Below, in pieces: positions 43,317 through 53,647 of a stretch of 64,000 bases of DNA. Origin of the DNA: Polaromonas sp. A23. Its GTDB lineage: Bacteria; Pseudomonadota; Gammaproteobacteria; Burkholderiales; Burkholderiaceae_C. Location of the stretch: NCBI RefSeq assembly GCF_002001015.1, contig NZ_MUNO01000022.1:308849-372848 (forward strand). The letters are read 5' to 3'. Under the pieces are notes generated by a model. The model was given only the letters and a program-made list of their open reading frames with translations. It was not told the origin of the DNA and made no database searches. A program made the position numbers and the translations under genes. How positions within the stretch are numbered: the stretch's first letter is position 1; every line of letters begins with the position of its first letter.

Positions 43317-44192
43317 TCAGTAGAACGAAGGCGCGCCTTCAGGCCGGGTTTTAAACCGCTTGTGCACCCAGTAGTACTGCGCAGGCATGGTGTCTATATA
43401 GGCCTTCAAGTGGTCGTTCATCACCGCGGTGTCGGCCACCATGTCTGACGAAGGGAAACTCTCCCAGGCCGGCAAAACCTCGACGTCATAACCCCAGGGC
43501 GTCAAGCGCGGCACCAGCGGCACCACCTTGGCGCGTCCCAGGCGGGCAAACCGCGACAGGGAGGGCACGGTCGCGGTGGGCAAGCCATAAAACGGAACAA
43601 ACACCGAGTCCTCGGGCCCGAAGTCCATGTCTGGCAACAGGTAAAGCGGCTGCCCCTCGCGCAACGCAGTCACGATGGGTTTGACGCCGTCTGTTCGCCC
43701 AAACAGGCGCAGGTTTCCGAAACGCCGGCGCCCCCGCAAGATCCACCGGTCCACCATCTTGTTCGACTGGTCGGTGTAAATGGTGGTCGACGGTCGCGGC
43801 ATCTGTAGCGCCACGCCAACCCAGGCTGCGTCCAGCCCCACGAAGTGCGGCAAGAAAATCACCGTCGCCTCGTTGCCTGCCAACTCATTGACCGCGCCTA
43901 TAAGGCGCACGCGCTTTTGAACCCACGGCCTGGGTGCGTGCCACAGCCAGGCCCGGTCCAGCCAAGCCTGCGCAAAATGGATGAAAGTCTGCCGCGCCAG
44001 CTGGCGGCGCTCGGCCTCCGAGCGTTCCGGGTAACACAGCTGGAGATTGGTTTGCACCACGCGCCGGCGCGAACCTACGAACACATAAAGCAGCCATCCC
44101 AGAACTGCGCCCAAGGCCCGGGTCCAGGACAGCGGAACAATGGCGAGCACCTGCATAAAAGCAATGCCTGCACGGGTGACAAAACGGCTCAT
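43317..44192 (-). CDS. lpxL: Lipid A biosynthesis acyltransferase (LpxL/HtrB family)
   Basis: A 291 aa inner-membrane-associated acyltransferase that adds secondary acyl chains to lipid A. One N-terminal hydrophobic helix is followed by RRRVVQTNLQLCYPERSEAERR, the catalytic HX4D motif in FLPHFVGLDAAW, and LYLLPDMDFGPEDSVFVPFYG. The end AQYYWVHKRFKTRPEG is typical. Start MSRFVTRAGIA at 44192 lies 18 bp after the second acyltransferase gene; an upstream in-frame start overlapping that gene is possible. Which acyl position it serves cannot be told. Confidence 0.92.
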   Translation of the reverse strand: MSRFVTRAGIAFMQVLAIVPLSWTRALGAVLGWLLYVFVGSRRRVVQTNLQLCYPERSEAERRQLARQTFIHFAQAWLDRAWLWHAPRPWVQKRVRLIGAVNELAGNEATVIFLPHFVGLDAAWVGVALQMPRPSTTIYTDQSNKMVDRWILRGRRRFGNLRLFGRTDGVKPIVTALREGQPLYLLPDMDFGPEDSVFVPFYGLPTATVPSLSRFARLGRAKVVPLVPRLTPWGYDVEVLPAWESFPSSDMVADTAVMNDHLKAYIDTMPAQYYWVHKRFKTRPEGAPSFY

Positions 44193-44209
44193 CAGCTGTC
44201 GGGGGGTCT

Positions 44210-45058
44210 TCAAAGGGTTTCCTTGCGTGGCGTCTTGTAGCGCGCGTAGCCCCACAAATACTGGCCGGGTTGACTCAGGACAATGGCTTCAATCGCCAGG
44301 TTGATCTGTGTGACGGCATGCAGCAGGTCTGATTTTGCGGGTGCCTCCAGCCCAGAGACCGCCGGCCAGATTTTCAGGTAGTAGCCTGCCCCGCGGGGCA
44401 GGCGCTCGCAACTGACGGGCAACAGGGTCGCCCCGCTTTGCAGGGCGAGGCGGGCGGCCAGAGTCATGGTGTATGCAGGTTTGCCGAAGAAAGGGGCCCA
44501 TACCCCCAACCCTTCCGGCGGCACCTGGTCTGTCAGCAGGGCCACGGCCTGGTTGGCTTTCAGCGTTTTATGCATGAGGCGAATGCCGCTCAGGGAGGCC
44601 GGTACCACCGTCAGGTTGGCGCGATTGCGGGCCAGACGCTCCAGCCGTGCCAGCCAGGCCTGGCGCGCGGGGCGATAAATGGCGGTGATGGGGCCATACA
44701 GCTCGGCCAAGGCCTGGGGGCCCAGCTCAAAACTGCCACAGTGCGGCCCAAAGAAGATCACGCCCCGCCCCTGCGAAAAAGCATGCTCTGCATGCTCCCG
44801 GCCATCAATTTGCACATTGCCCAGACACGAAACGCCTGGCGCCCGCATCCACAGCTTGGGCAGCTCGGCCACAAAACGGCCAGCTTCACCTATCGCCGGA
44901 CGCGCGACTTCAAACGCGAGCCCCGCTTGGGCCACATTGGCGCGGAATTGCCGGCGGTATGAAGCGCTCAGCCCCCAGACCAGCCAGCCCAAGCCCGCAC
45001 CAACCGCATGCAGCACTCGCAGTGGCCAGAAGGAGAGAAACCGGAACAGGTAAATCAT
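44210..45058 (-). CDS. Second lipid A biosynthesis acyltransferase (LpxL family)
   Basis: A 282 aa paralogue in tandem with the downstream acyltransferase. It has one N-terminal helix, YRRQFRANVAQAGL, the catalytic HX4E motif in FFGPHCGSFELG, and ALLTDQVPPEGLGVWAPFFG. The C-terminus reads PGQYLWGYARYKTPRK. The two proteins share the fold but differ in the catalytic acid (Glu here, Asp in the other), which suggests they use different acceptors, for example 2' and 3' positions. The pair diverges from metK. Confidence 0.9.
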   Translation of the reverse strand: MIYLFRFLSFWPLRVLHAVGAGLGWLVWGLSASYRRQFRANVAQAGLAFEVARPAIGEAGRFVAELPKLWMRAPGVSCLGNVQIDGREHAEHAFSQGRGVIFFGPHCGSFELGPQALAELYGPITAIYRPARQAWLARLERLARNRANLTVVPASLSGIRLMHKTLKANQAVALLTDQVPPEGLGVWAPFFGKPAYTMTLAARLALQSGATLLPVSCERLPRGAGYYLKIWPAVSGLEAPAKSDLLHAVTQINLAIEAIVLSQPGQYLWGYARYKTPRKETL

Positions 45059-45116
45059 GAGAAAGAAGAGAGACCTTGGCCATTGGCGGCTATCGGAGAC
45101 AACAGGCCAGAAACGA

Positions 45117-45239
45117 TATAATTGCCGCTGTCGCCGAGTTACTGAACAACTTGCAGGGCGACATTAAACCAAACTGCTAAAGCGTTCGCCGAAGCATTCC
45201 AGCCGGCAACGCGCCGACAAACTTCATGGAGTGTACGCA
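45117..45239 (+). promoter_or_regulatory. metK promoter -10 and structured 5' leader
   Basis: TATAAT lies at 45117-45122; no good -35 is visible. Transcription from about 45130 would start at a 6-bp stem GTCGCC / GGCGAC (45130-45135 with 45157-45162), with AGTT/AACT inside. A second hairpin (45182-45212) pairs GCGTT with AACGC and GCCG with CGGC. It ends about 16 nt before GGAG, the ribosome-binding site. It matches no SAM or SAH riboswitch that I know. Confidence 0.5.
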
Positions 45240-46421
45240 ATGGCGAACGATTTTCTCTTTACTTCCGAATCCGTCTCCGAAGGCCATCCCGACAAGGTAG
45301 CCGACCAGATTTCCGACGCGATTCTCGACGCGATCTTCAAGCAGGACCCGCGCAGCCGCGTGGCCGCAGAGACCCTGACCAATACTGGCCTGGTTGTGCT
45401 GGCAGGCGAGATCACCACCAATGCGCATGTGGACTACATCCAGGTCGCGCGCGACACCATCAAACGCATCGGCTACGACAACACCGAGTACGGCATTGAC
45501 TACAAGGGTTGCGCCGTCATGGTCTGCTATGACAAGCAGTCCAACGACATCGCCCAGGGCGTGGACCATGCGTCCGACGACCACCTGAACATCGGCGCCG
45601 GCGACCAGGGCCTGATGTTCGGCTACGCCTGCGACGAAACGCCTGAATTGATGCCCGCGCCGATTTACTACGCGCACCGCCTCGTCGAGCGCCAGGCCCA
45701 GCTGCGCAAGGACGGTCGCCTGCCTTTCCTGCGTCCCGATGCCAAGAGCCAGGTGACCATGCGCTATGTGGACGGCAAGCCCCACAGCATCGACACCGTG
45801 GTGCTGTCGACCCAGCACAGCCCTGACCAGAGCGAAACTGCCCACAAGATGAAGGCCTCTTTCACTGAAGCCATCATTGAAGAGATCATCAAGCCTGTCC
45901 TGCCGAAAGAGTGGCTCAAAGACACCAAGTACCTGATCAACCCGACCGGCCGCTTCGTTATCGGCGGTCCGCAGGGCGATTGCGGCCTGACCGGCCGCAA
46001 GATCATCGTTGACACCTATGGCGGTGCCTGCCCGCACGGCGGCGGCGCATTCAGCGGCAAAGACCCCTCGAAAGTGGACCGTTCGGCCGCCTATGCCGCC
46101 CGCTACGTTGCCAAGAACATCGTGGCAGCCGGCCTGGCACGCCAGTGCCAGATCCAGGTGGCTTATGCGATTGGCGTGGCCCGTCCGATGAACGTCACGG
46201 TGTACACCGAAGGCACGGGCGTGATGTCCGACGAAAAACTCTCGGCCCTGGTGAACGAGCACTTCGACCTGCGTCCGAAAGGCATCATCCAGATGCTGGA
46301 CCTGTTGCGCCCAATCTATGAAAAGACCGCCGCTTACGGCCACTTTGGCCGCGACGAGCCAGAGTTCACGTGGGAAAAAACAGATAAAGCAGCTGCGCTG
46401 CGTGCAGCTGCCGGCCTGTAA
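45240..46421 (+). CDS. metK: S-adenosylmethionine synthetase
   Basis: A 393 aa cytoplasmic enzyme making S-adenosylmethionine from methionine and ATP. Features include [36 protein letters not shown], the P-loop-like [18 protein letters not shown] and [27 protein letters not shown] 45240 is used because GGAG is 8 nt upstream; a GTG at 45231 is less likely. The C-terminal [14 protein letters not shown] is found again in a diverged copy 119 bp downstream. Confidence 0.97.
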   Translation: MANDFLFTSESVSEGHPDKVADQISDAILDAIFKQDPRSRVAAETLTNTGLVVLAGEITTNAHVDYIQVARDTIKRIGYDNTEYGIDYKGCAVMVCYDKQSNDIAQGVDHASDDHLNIGAGDQGLMFGYACDETPELMPAPIYYAHRLVERQAQLRKDGRLPFLRPDAKSQVTMRYVDGKPHSIDTVVLSTQHSPDQSETAHKMKASFTEAIIEEIIKPVLPKEWLKDTKYLINPTGRFVIGGPQGDCGLTGRKIIVDTYGGACPHGGGAFSGKDPSKVDRSAAYAARYVAKNIVAAGLARQCQIQVAYAIGVARPMNVTVYTEGTGVMSDEKLSALVNEHFDLRPKGIIQMLDLLRPIYEKTAAYGHFGRDEPEFTWEKTDKAAALRAAAGL

Positions 46422-46493
46422 AGGCCGCCGCGCATTGCGCGGTATCGGTTGCGGGCGGAGTTCATATTCGCATCGCGAATGTGAGCGCAGACC

Positions 46494-46543
46494 AAAAAAC
46501 CGACAAGGCAGCCGCCTTGCGGGCGGCGGCCGGGCTCAAATAA
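46494..46543 (+). pseudogene. Diverged copy of the metK 3' end
   Basis: In one frame this reads [14 protein letters not shown], then Lys and a stop. The 14 residues equal the metK end, yet 11 of 14 codons differ, all silently. This is the mark of a real metK end from a diverged allele. The 72-bp spacer before it holds two hairpins: CCGCGC-ATT-GCGCGG and a 10-bp stem around ATTCGC-ATC-GCGAAT. The terminator follows this copy, not the intact gene. Confidence 0.85.
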
Positions 46544-46563
46544 GCCAGCTCAAGCAGCAAAAA

Positions 46564-46587
46564 GCCACCTTAACGGTGGCTTTTTTG
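46564..46587 (+). terminator. Rho-independent terminator for metK
   Basis: AGCCACC-TTAAC-GGTGGCT followed by TTTTT, 143 bp after the metK stop and 20 bp after the tail copy. Confidence 0.9.
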
Positions 46588-47229
46588 TGTCCCACCCGGC
46601 TAGCGGCGGGTAAAGGGAGAAGGTTCGATATATTTGCTGCCACTCAGTACATCCGAGGGTTTGGGGCATGCGGGTCCGGCTTGAACTGGGTTTTGTTTGT
46701 ACCTTCTTCACCGAAGGTCTTGTTCAAAGTCCTGTTTTTCTGGACCTCGGTTTCATTGTCGTCACGACCGTCGCCCTGCCCTACGCATGACGTCATGCGT
46801 GATGTTTGCCCTGTGTGAAACGCGAACTCAACTAACGAATCCCGAGCAGGTATCCGTGCTACCCGTTCCGGAGGGTTCAGGTTTACGCTGAGCCTTGACC
46901 AGAAACGGCCAAGCCGAGCGGGCCGCGCCCATGGGGGATCCCGCGCTCCTGATTTTCTCGCCTGTCCCAAGCCGGCTATCCATCCGGAGCGCGGGGTGAC
47001 TGACGGCCAGATCTATGCTGAATTGATTCATCGCTTTTCCTTGGTGGGTTCCGCCTCACGCGGTACTGAAACCGCAAGCCTAAGCACCTCGGGCAAGCCC
47101 CCATGTCAGATTTGGACGAAAGCTTTGTAGGACAGCCGGGGAGCAACTACACCCCCTACCGCCAGCTTCCGGGGAAAAAGCTCAGAGGGCCTCCTTTTTC
47201 CCTTTCTGGGACTGTTTTGCTTTAGGTCG
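46588..47229. other. Non-coding region metK-groES with inverted repeats
   Basis: No gene is supported in 640 bp. It holds a small hairpin ACCTTC/GAAGGT near 46711, a perfect 18-bp palindrome ACGCATGACGTCATGCGT (46783-46800), and a long inverted repeat with ATCCCGCGCTCC (46938-46949) pairing GGAGCGCGGGGT (46986-46997). GGGAAAAA/TTTTTCCC pair at 47172-47202. An undetected small RNA is possible. I recognise no 6S, tmRNA or RNase P features. Confidence 0.5.
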
Positions 47230-47285
47230 CTTGAAACCATCCTGAAACGGCCTTATGATTAGCACTCGATGGTATTGAGTGCTAA
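47230..47285 (+). promoter_or_regulatory. groESL promoter with CIRCE operator
   Basis: CTTGAAA (47230-47236) and TATGAT (47255-47260) form a sigma-70 promoter with 18-bp spacing; the first element also fits a sigma-32 -35. The perfect CIRCE element TTAGCACTC-N9-GAGTGCTAA is at 47259-47285 and overlaps the -10, so HrcA repression is expected. Confidence 0.93.
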
Positions 47286-47374
47286 CAACACCTTTCATAC
47301 CGGTCATTTCACAGGCACCGCGTTCCGCGCTGGTGCTTTTTGATTCCCAAACTGTTTCAAACCAAGGAGCTCTC

Positions 47375-47668
47375 ATGAAACTTCGTCCCCTGCACGACCG
47401 TGTGATCGTCAAACGCGTTGAAAACGAAACCAAAACCGCCTCCGGCATCGTCATTCCCGACAGCGCTGCAGAAAAACCTGATCAGGGCGAAGTGCTGGCT
47501 GTTGGCCCCGGCAAGAAGAACGACAAGGGCGAAATCAGCGCCATGGCCGTCAAGGTCGGCGACCGCGTTTTGTTCGGCAAATACAGCGGCCAGACCGTCA
47601 AGGTCGATGGCGACGAATTGCTCGTGATGAAAGAAGACGACCTGTTTGCAGTCGTTGAGAAAAAGTAA
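47375..47668 (+). CDS. groES: Co-chaperonin GroES
   Basis: A 97 aa lid protein of the chaperonin. It starts [16 protein letters not shown] with AAGGAGC upstream; the longer in-frame start is within the leader and is rejected. The mobile loop is [47 protein letters not shown] closes the barrel. It heads the CIRCE-controlled groES-groEL operon, 49 bp before groEL. Confidence 0.98.
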   Translation: MKLRPLHDRVIVKRVENETKTASGIVIPDSAAEKPDQGEVLAVGPGKKNDKGEISAMAVKVGDRVLFGKYSGQTVKVDGDELLVMKEDDLFAVVEKK

Positions 47669-47693
47669 TTTCTCGCCTTTCACACATCATTAA

Positions 47694-49370
<1,677 letters not shown>

Positions 49371-49542
49371 TCCGGCGACTGCGCAGGCGCCATGCGTCGT
49401 TAGGCAGAAGGGGAAAGGAAGAGGCCCCTCCCCCTTCTCGTCGGAATCCTCACGTACCCCAAGGTACGCTCCGGTTCCTGCGCTCCGTCCGCCTAACCTG
49501 GCACCTGCTCGCTACGCCGTCCGGCCTTTCCGGGCAGCAAAC

Positions 49543-49578
49543 AAAAACCCCGCAGGGCTCGCGCCCTGCGGGGTTTTT
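49543..49578. terminator. Bidirectional terminator after groEL
   Basis: A perfect 16-bp stem AAAAACCCCGCAGGGC / GCCCTGCGGGGTTTTT with loop TCGC, with A- and T-runs on both sides, between the convergent groEL and DUF805 genes. Confidence 0.95.
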
Positions 49579-49594
49579 CATGCACGTCTGAAAC

Positions 49595-49924
49595 TCAGAC
49601 AGGAGCGCCGTCATACTCGTTGGAGCCCTCGACCGTCGGCTGAACAGCCCAGTAAATCAGCAGCAGGACGCCGATGACTGTCAGGGCAATCAATTGCCAC
49701 CAGCCGCTTTTCCCGATGTCATGCAAGCGACGCGCGCCCACAGCCAACGCCGGCAGCAGCAGCGCCAGAGCCGCCAAGCCGTTGATCAGTTCGCCAAAAA
49801 ACGATGTGACGATGGACACCAGGATCTGAAACAGGAAGAACCACCAGAACTCCGGACGCGATGCGCGCCCGGAAAAAGTGGCGTACTTGGAAAAGCAGGT
49901 CGAAATGGCTTGGCCGAAGTTCAT
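49595..49924 (-). CDS. DUF805 small membrane protein
   Basis: A 109 aa inner-membrane protein with about three to four helices. The DUF805 pattern is clear: FGQAISTCFSKYATFSGRASRPEFWWFFLF, then LALLLPALAVGARRLHDIGKSGWW and a C-terminal helix. The start MNFGQAIST at 49924 has GAGGAGGAG just upstream. Related proteins (YhaH-like) have no established function. Confidence 0.9.
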   Translation of the reverse strand: MNFGQAISTCFSKYATFSGRASRPEFWWFFLFQILVSIVTSFFGELINGLAALALLLPALAVGARRLHDIGKSGWWQLIALTVIGVLLLIYWAVQPTVEGSNEYDGAPV

Positions 49925-50022
49925 GTTGTTCTCCTCCTCGGGAGTGTGTAGGGGCAAATTCCCCCGCGCCATGATAAGTCAGGCAGACGCCGCCAAACAG
50001 CGCAACCGGCGAAGAACGTGTT

Positions 50023-50922
50023 CTATTTTTGGGCCGCAGTAATAGCCGGCAGCAGCTTCAGCGGTCCGTAAAAGGCCTGGAGCTTGCCCTCGTTTCTTTC
50101 GCCCTCGGTAAACACCGCAAAACTCAGCAGGGCGCCGGGCTCTTCACCAAAAACCTTGCGGTAATCCGCCCGGATGTCGCGCTCATAACTGAGCCACTGG
50201 TTGTAGCCCTGGTCGCCCGAGTTCACCACTAGCTTGCGAATGCGGTCAGTGCGGTCGTTCATCACCACATCACCGGGTTTATTGACACGCGACCAAGAAT
50301 AAATCAGCGTGGCAAAGGGCAACTCTTCGCCGGTCAGCATGAGGCTCAGTTCCGACAGCAAGGAATTTTTCAGCGAGAAGCGCGACCGATCGCCTTCGAA
50401 GGCCAGGACCACGCGAACAGGCACGTCTTCCAGTTCTGCGAGCGCAGCGTTGGTATCCACCCCCGGCGGTGGCACGTTCCATGAAAAACTGATGCGCCCC
50501 AGATCAGCCGGCTCAATGCGCCGGCGGTGCCGCAAAATGCTGCCCGTCGCATCGGCCACGGCGCGCACCGCGTCGCGGCCCTCGTGCTGCACATAGCTGT
50601 AGCGAGTGGGCTGTTTGCCCGGCACACGGAAAATTTCCCAGACCAGATCATCGGCCTTGAGACCGCCGGCTTTCGCTGGAACACTCAGTTCGGCCCAGGT
50701 TGTGCCCGTGACATCAGGCGCAGGGCCCAGCGTGCCGCCTTGGGAAACCGGCTCGGCATCGTCCGCCCCCGCATCATGGCCCAGATGTGTGGCACACCCG
50801 GCCACGAGGCTCACGGCGAGCCATACCGCGGCAAGGCCGTTGAAACGTCTCGCAGGGTATGCCGGCAGACTTGAAGGAAAAAAACGGAGGCCGCGAAAGG
50901 CGCTCGCGGGAGAAGTCAACAT
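50023..50922 (-). CDS. DUF3047 lipoprotein
   Basis: A 299 aa predicted lipoprotein. The hydrophobic segment FNGLAAVWLAVSLVAGC has a lipobox with Cys43 from ATG 50922; the n-region is long, so the true start may be later. The mature part fits DUF3047, with DLVWEIFRVPGKQPTRYSYVQ, SFSWNVPPPG, PFATLIYSWSRVNKPGDVVMN and VFGEEPGALLSFAVFT. The function is unknown. It lies downstream of pgi on the same strand. Confidence 0.8.
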   Translation of the reverse strand: MLTSPASAFRGLRFFPSSLPAYPARRFNGLAAVWLAVSLVAGCATHLGHDAGADDAEPVSQGGTLGPAPDVTGTTWAELSVPAKAGGLKADDLVWEIFRVPGKQPTRYSYVQHEGRDAVRAVADATGSILRHRRRIEPADLGRISFSWNVPPPGVDTNAALAELEDVPVRVVLAFEGDRSRFSLKNSLLSELSLMLTGEELPFATLIYSWSRVNKPGDVVMNDRTDRIRKLVVNSGDQGYNQWLSYERDIRADYRKVFGEEPGALLSFAVFTEGERNEGKLQAFYGPLKLLPAITAAQK

Positions 50923-51011
50923 GGTGCGCAAAGGTAGTCAGGTCAATGCAGGCAGTTGACCATGAAATTCCGCGCTTCCGCAATGAAATACTGCACAAAG
51001 CCGACCGGGAA

Positions 51012-52589
51012 TCAGCCCGAAATGATCTTTCGCAACAGTCCCGAAGTCGAGCCGTCCAGCCCCGTGTCGTCGCCCGTCGCGAGCCGGGCTTCTATATCCC
51101 GGGCCAGCACCTTGCCAAGCTCGACACCCCACTGGTCAAAACTGTTGATGCCCCAGATGGCACCGCTGACAAACACTCGGTGTTCCTGCAAGGCAATCAG
51201 CGCGCCCAGGCTGGCCGGCGTGAGCTCTTCCAGCAGCAGAAAAGTGCTGGGCCGGTTGCCCGGAAAGTGTTTGTGCCCACCCGCGTCGCTTTTGCCCTCC
51301 ATCAAGGCCTGGGCTTGGGCCAGAACATTGGCGAGCAGCTTTCCATGGTGTCCGGGCAGGCTGTGGCCGGCTTTTTTGACGGCAACAAATTCCACGGGCA
51401 CCACGTCGGTGCCCTGATGCAGCATCTGAAAATAGGCGTGCTGTCCATTAGTGCCCGGTTCACCCCACAGCACGGGTGCTGTCGCGTAGGGCAATGCCTG
51501 TCCGTCAACGCCCACACGCTTGCCATTGCTCTCCATCTCCAGTTGCTGCAGGTAGGCCGGCAGGCGGCGCAAAGCGCTGCTGTAGGGCGCGATGCAGCGG
51601 CTGGTAAAACCGTGAAAGTTGCGGTACCAGACATCGAGCAGGCCCAGGCGCACCGGCAAATTGCGCTCCAGCGGCGTGCTGCGAAAGTGCTCGTCCATGG
51701 CGTGAGCCCCTGCCAGGAACTCCCGGAAGCCCTGCGCACCGATGGCAATCGCCAGCGGCAAGCCGATGACCGACCACAGCGAATAACGCCCGCCCACCCA
51801 GTCCCAGAAACCAAAGGTGGTGCTGATGCCAAACTCCCCGGCTGCCGCGACATTGGTCGTCAGCGCGGCGAAATGGCGTGCGATGTCCTTGCCGCCTTGC
51901 GCACCGAACCAGTGTTTCGCCGATAGCGCGTTGGTCATGGTTTCGGTGGTCGTGAAAGTCTTGGAGGCAATCAGGAACAGCGTGTTCTCCGGCTTGAGCT
52001 GCGCCAGCACTCCGGCCAGCTCATGGCCGTCGACATTGGAAACGAAGTGAAGGCGCTTGCCAGGCAGGCGAAACTCCTCCAGCGCGAGCACCGCCATTTG
52101 CGGGCCAAGGTCAGAGCCGCCGATGCCGATGTTGACGATGTCGGTGATGGCGTCGTCCGCGCGCACCTGCTCCGCATAGGCCAGCATGGCGGCCAGGGTT
52201 TCGTGCACCCGGGAAAGTTCATCCGCTATCTTTTCAGTAGCTTCTTGCGCCCGTCCCTTCTGGGCTGGAGGCGGATTCCTCAATAAAAAATGCATGACAG
52301 CCCGGTTTTCGGTGCTGTTGATATGTTCGCCCGCAAACATCGCGTCGCGGTGCCTTTCCAGCCCGCACTGCCGGGCAAGCTCAAGCAGCAGGATTTCGGT
52401 GGGCGCGTCGATCAGGTTCTTCGACAGGTCGGCAAAGAGATGCGGCGCAGCCTGGCTGAAATCGTCAAATCTTTCGGGCCGGTTTTTAAACGCCTTGCGC
52501 AAATCGAACTCATTTCCCGTCTTCTCTAATTGCACCCGCAACGCCGTCCACGCCGCGGTCTGGTCGCATCGGGTCGAGGCCGCGCTCAT
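51012..52589 (-). CDS. pgi: Glucose-6-phosphate isomerase
   Basis: A 525 aa cytoplasmic enzyme interconverting glucose-6-phosphate and fructose-6-phosphate. The signatures are [41 protein letters not shown], and the active-site [32 protein letters not shown] and [14 protein letters not shown] mark the C-terminal half. It overlaps the upstream tal gene by 4 bp, linking it to the pentose phosphate genes. Confidence 0.97.
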   Translation of the reverse strand: MSAASTRCDQTAAWTALRVQLEKTGNEFDLRKAFKNRPERFDDFSQAAPHLFADLSKNLIDAPTEILLLELARQCGLERHRDAMFAGEHINSTENRAVMHFLLRNPPPAQKGRAQEATEKIADELSRVHETLAAMLAYAEQVRADDAITDIVNIGIGGSDLGPQMAVLALEEFRLPGKRLHFVSNVDGHELAGVLAQLKPENTLFLIASKTFTTTETMTNALSAKHWFGAQGGKDIARHFAALTTNVAAAGEFGISTTFGFWDWVGGRYSLWSVIGLPLAIAIGAQGFREFLAGAHAMDEHFRSTPLERNLPVRLGLLDVWYRNFHGFTSRCIAPYSSALRRLPAYLQQLEMESNGKRVGVDGQALPYATAPVLWGEPGTNGQHAYFQMLHQGTDVVPVEFVAVKKAGHSLPGHHGKLLANVLAQAQALMEGKSDAGGHKHFPGNRPSTFLLLEELTPASLGALIALQEHRVFVSGAIWGINSFDQWGVELGKVLARDIEARLATGDDTGLDGSTSGLLRKIISG

Positions 52590-53533
52590 GCTGCCAGCAT
52601 CAGGTGTTCAAGCTTCACCGCATCTGCCGCAAAGGCCCGAATGCCTTCAGCCAGCTTTTCAGTCGCCATCGCATCTTCATTGAGCGCATAGCGGAAAGTC
52701 ACTTCGTCAAAATTGACCGCCGGCAAATCCAGTGTCTGGGCGGCTTTGGGATCCAGTGCACGCGGCAGTGGCGCGTCACTGGCAGCGAGTTGGCCCAGCA
52801 ACTCGGGGCTGATGGTCAGCAGGTCGCAGCCAGCCAGTGCGGTGATCTGCCCGATGTTGCGAAAACTGGCCCCCATGACCTCGGTGGCAATGCCGAAGTG
52901 TTTGTAGTGGTCGTAGATTTCACGCACCGACCGGACGCCGGGGTCATTCGCGCCCGCTTTGGCGGCCTCGTCCCAGGCCGTACCAGCCGATTTCTTGTAC
53001 CAGTCGTAAATGCGGCCGACGAACGGAGAGATCAGCTGCACTTTGGCCTGCCCGCAAGCTACCGCCTGGCAAAACGAAAAAAGCAGGGTCAGATTCGTGT
53101 GAATACCGCGGTCTTCAAGCCTGCGTGCGGCCTCGATGCCCTCCCAGGTGGCGGCCACCTTGATCAATACCCGGTCAATGTGAATGCCTTCGGCCTGGTA
53201 AAGCTCAATGAGGCGTTCACCGCGCGTGAAGGTGGCGTTGCTGTCAAAGCTCAGTCGCGCGTCAATTTCGGTTGAAACGCGGCCGGGAATGATGGAAAGA
53301 ATTTCACAGCCAAACCGCACCAGCAGGCGGTCCATAACTTCGTCAAGCGCTCGGCCCCGGAACTTTGCCACCGTGTCGGCGAGCAGAGGCTGGTAATCAG
53401 GCTTTTGCACTGCCTTGAGGATCAGCGAAGGGTTGGTGGTGGCATCCCGCGGCTTGTAGGCATCCAGCTGTTTGAAATCTCCGGTGTCGGCAACAACGGT
53501 GGTGAACTGTTTGAGAGCGTCGAGTTGGTTCAT
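52586..53533 (-). CDS. tal: Transaldolase
   Basis: A 315 aa enzyme of the non-oxidative pentose phosphate pathway. The Schiff-base lysine is in [18 protein letters not shown]. The N-terminus has [16 protein letters not shown], and [17 protein letters not shown] follows. [18 protein letters not shown] is the phosphate-site region. The start [10 protein letters not shown] at 53533 is preferred over an upstream frame extension. It diverges from zwf across 114 bp that carry a candidate HexR site. Confidence 0.97.
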   Translation of the reverse strand: MNQLDALKQFTTVVADTGDFKQLDAYKPRDATTNPSLILKAVQKPDYQPLLADTVAKFRGRALDEVMDRLLVRFGCEILSIIPGRVSTEIDARLSFDSNATFTRGERLIELYQAEGIHIDRVLIKVAATWEGIEAARRLEDRGIHTNLTLLFSFCQAVACGQAKVQLISPFVGRIYDWYKKSAGTAWDEAAKAGANDPGVRSVREIYDHYKHFGIATEVMGASFRNIGQITALAGCDLLTISPELLGQLAASDAPLPRALDPKAAQTLDLPAVNFDEVTFRYALNEDAMATEKLAEGIRAFAADAVKLEHLMLAA

Positions 53534-53611
53534 GGTGAAAGTGTATGTGGGCCTTGAAGTCCGCCCTGTAAGACCGAAGCGCGATTGAGTTACCATTATG
53601 GCAACAAACTA

Positions 53612-53626
53612 TGAAACTTTATTACA
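53612..53626. promoter_or_regulatory. Candidate HexR operator between tal and zwf
   Basis: Read on the minus strand, TGTAATAAAGTTTCA resembles the HexR consensus TGTAATTAAATTACA (12 of 15 by eye, with a perfect left half). It lies 21 bp before zwf and 78 bp before tal. A HexR-type gene follows zwf. Confidence 0.6.
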
Positions 53627-53647
53627 TGATGTTTTCAGGAGCCGACC

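Noticed and set aside
45117..45239. Known SAM or SAH riboswitch before metK
   Set aside because: I could not fit the conserved cores of the classes I know; only generic hairpins are visible.
46422..46543. metK frameshift or a C-terminal extension
   Set aside because: metK ends normally with a full-length protein. The downstream copy is offset by 119 bp, so it is out of frame and not an extension.
46644..46970. 108-codon minus-strand frame between metK and groES
   Set aside because: No start signal or domain, odd composition, and the region is full of inverted repeats.
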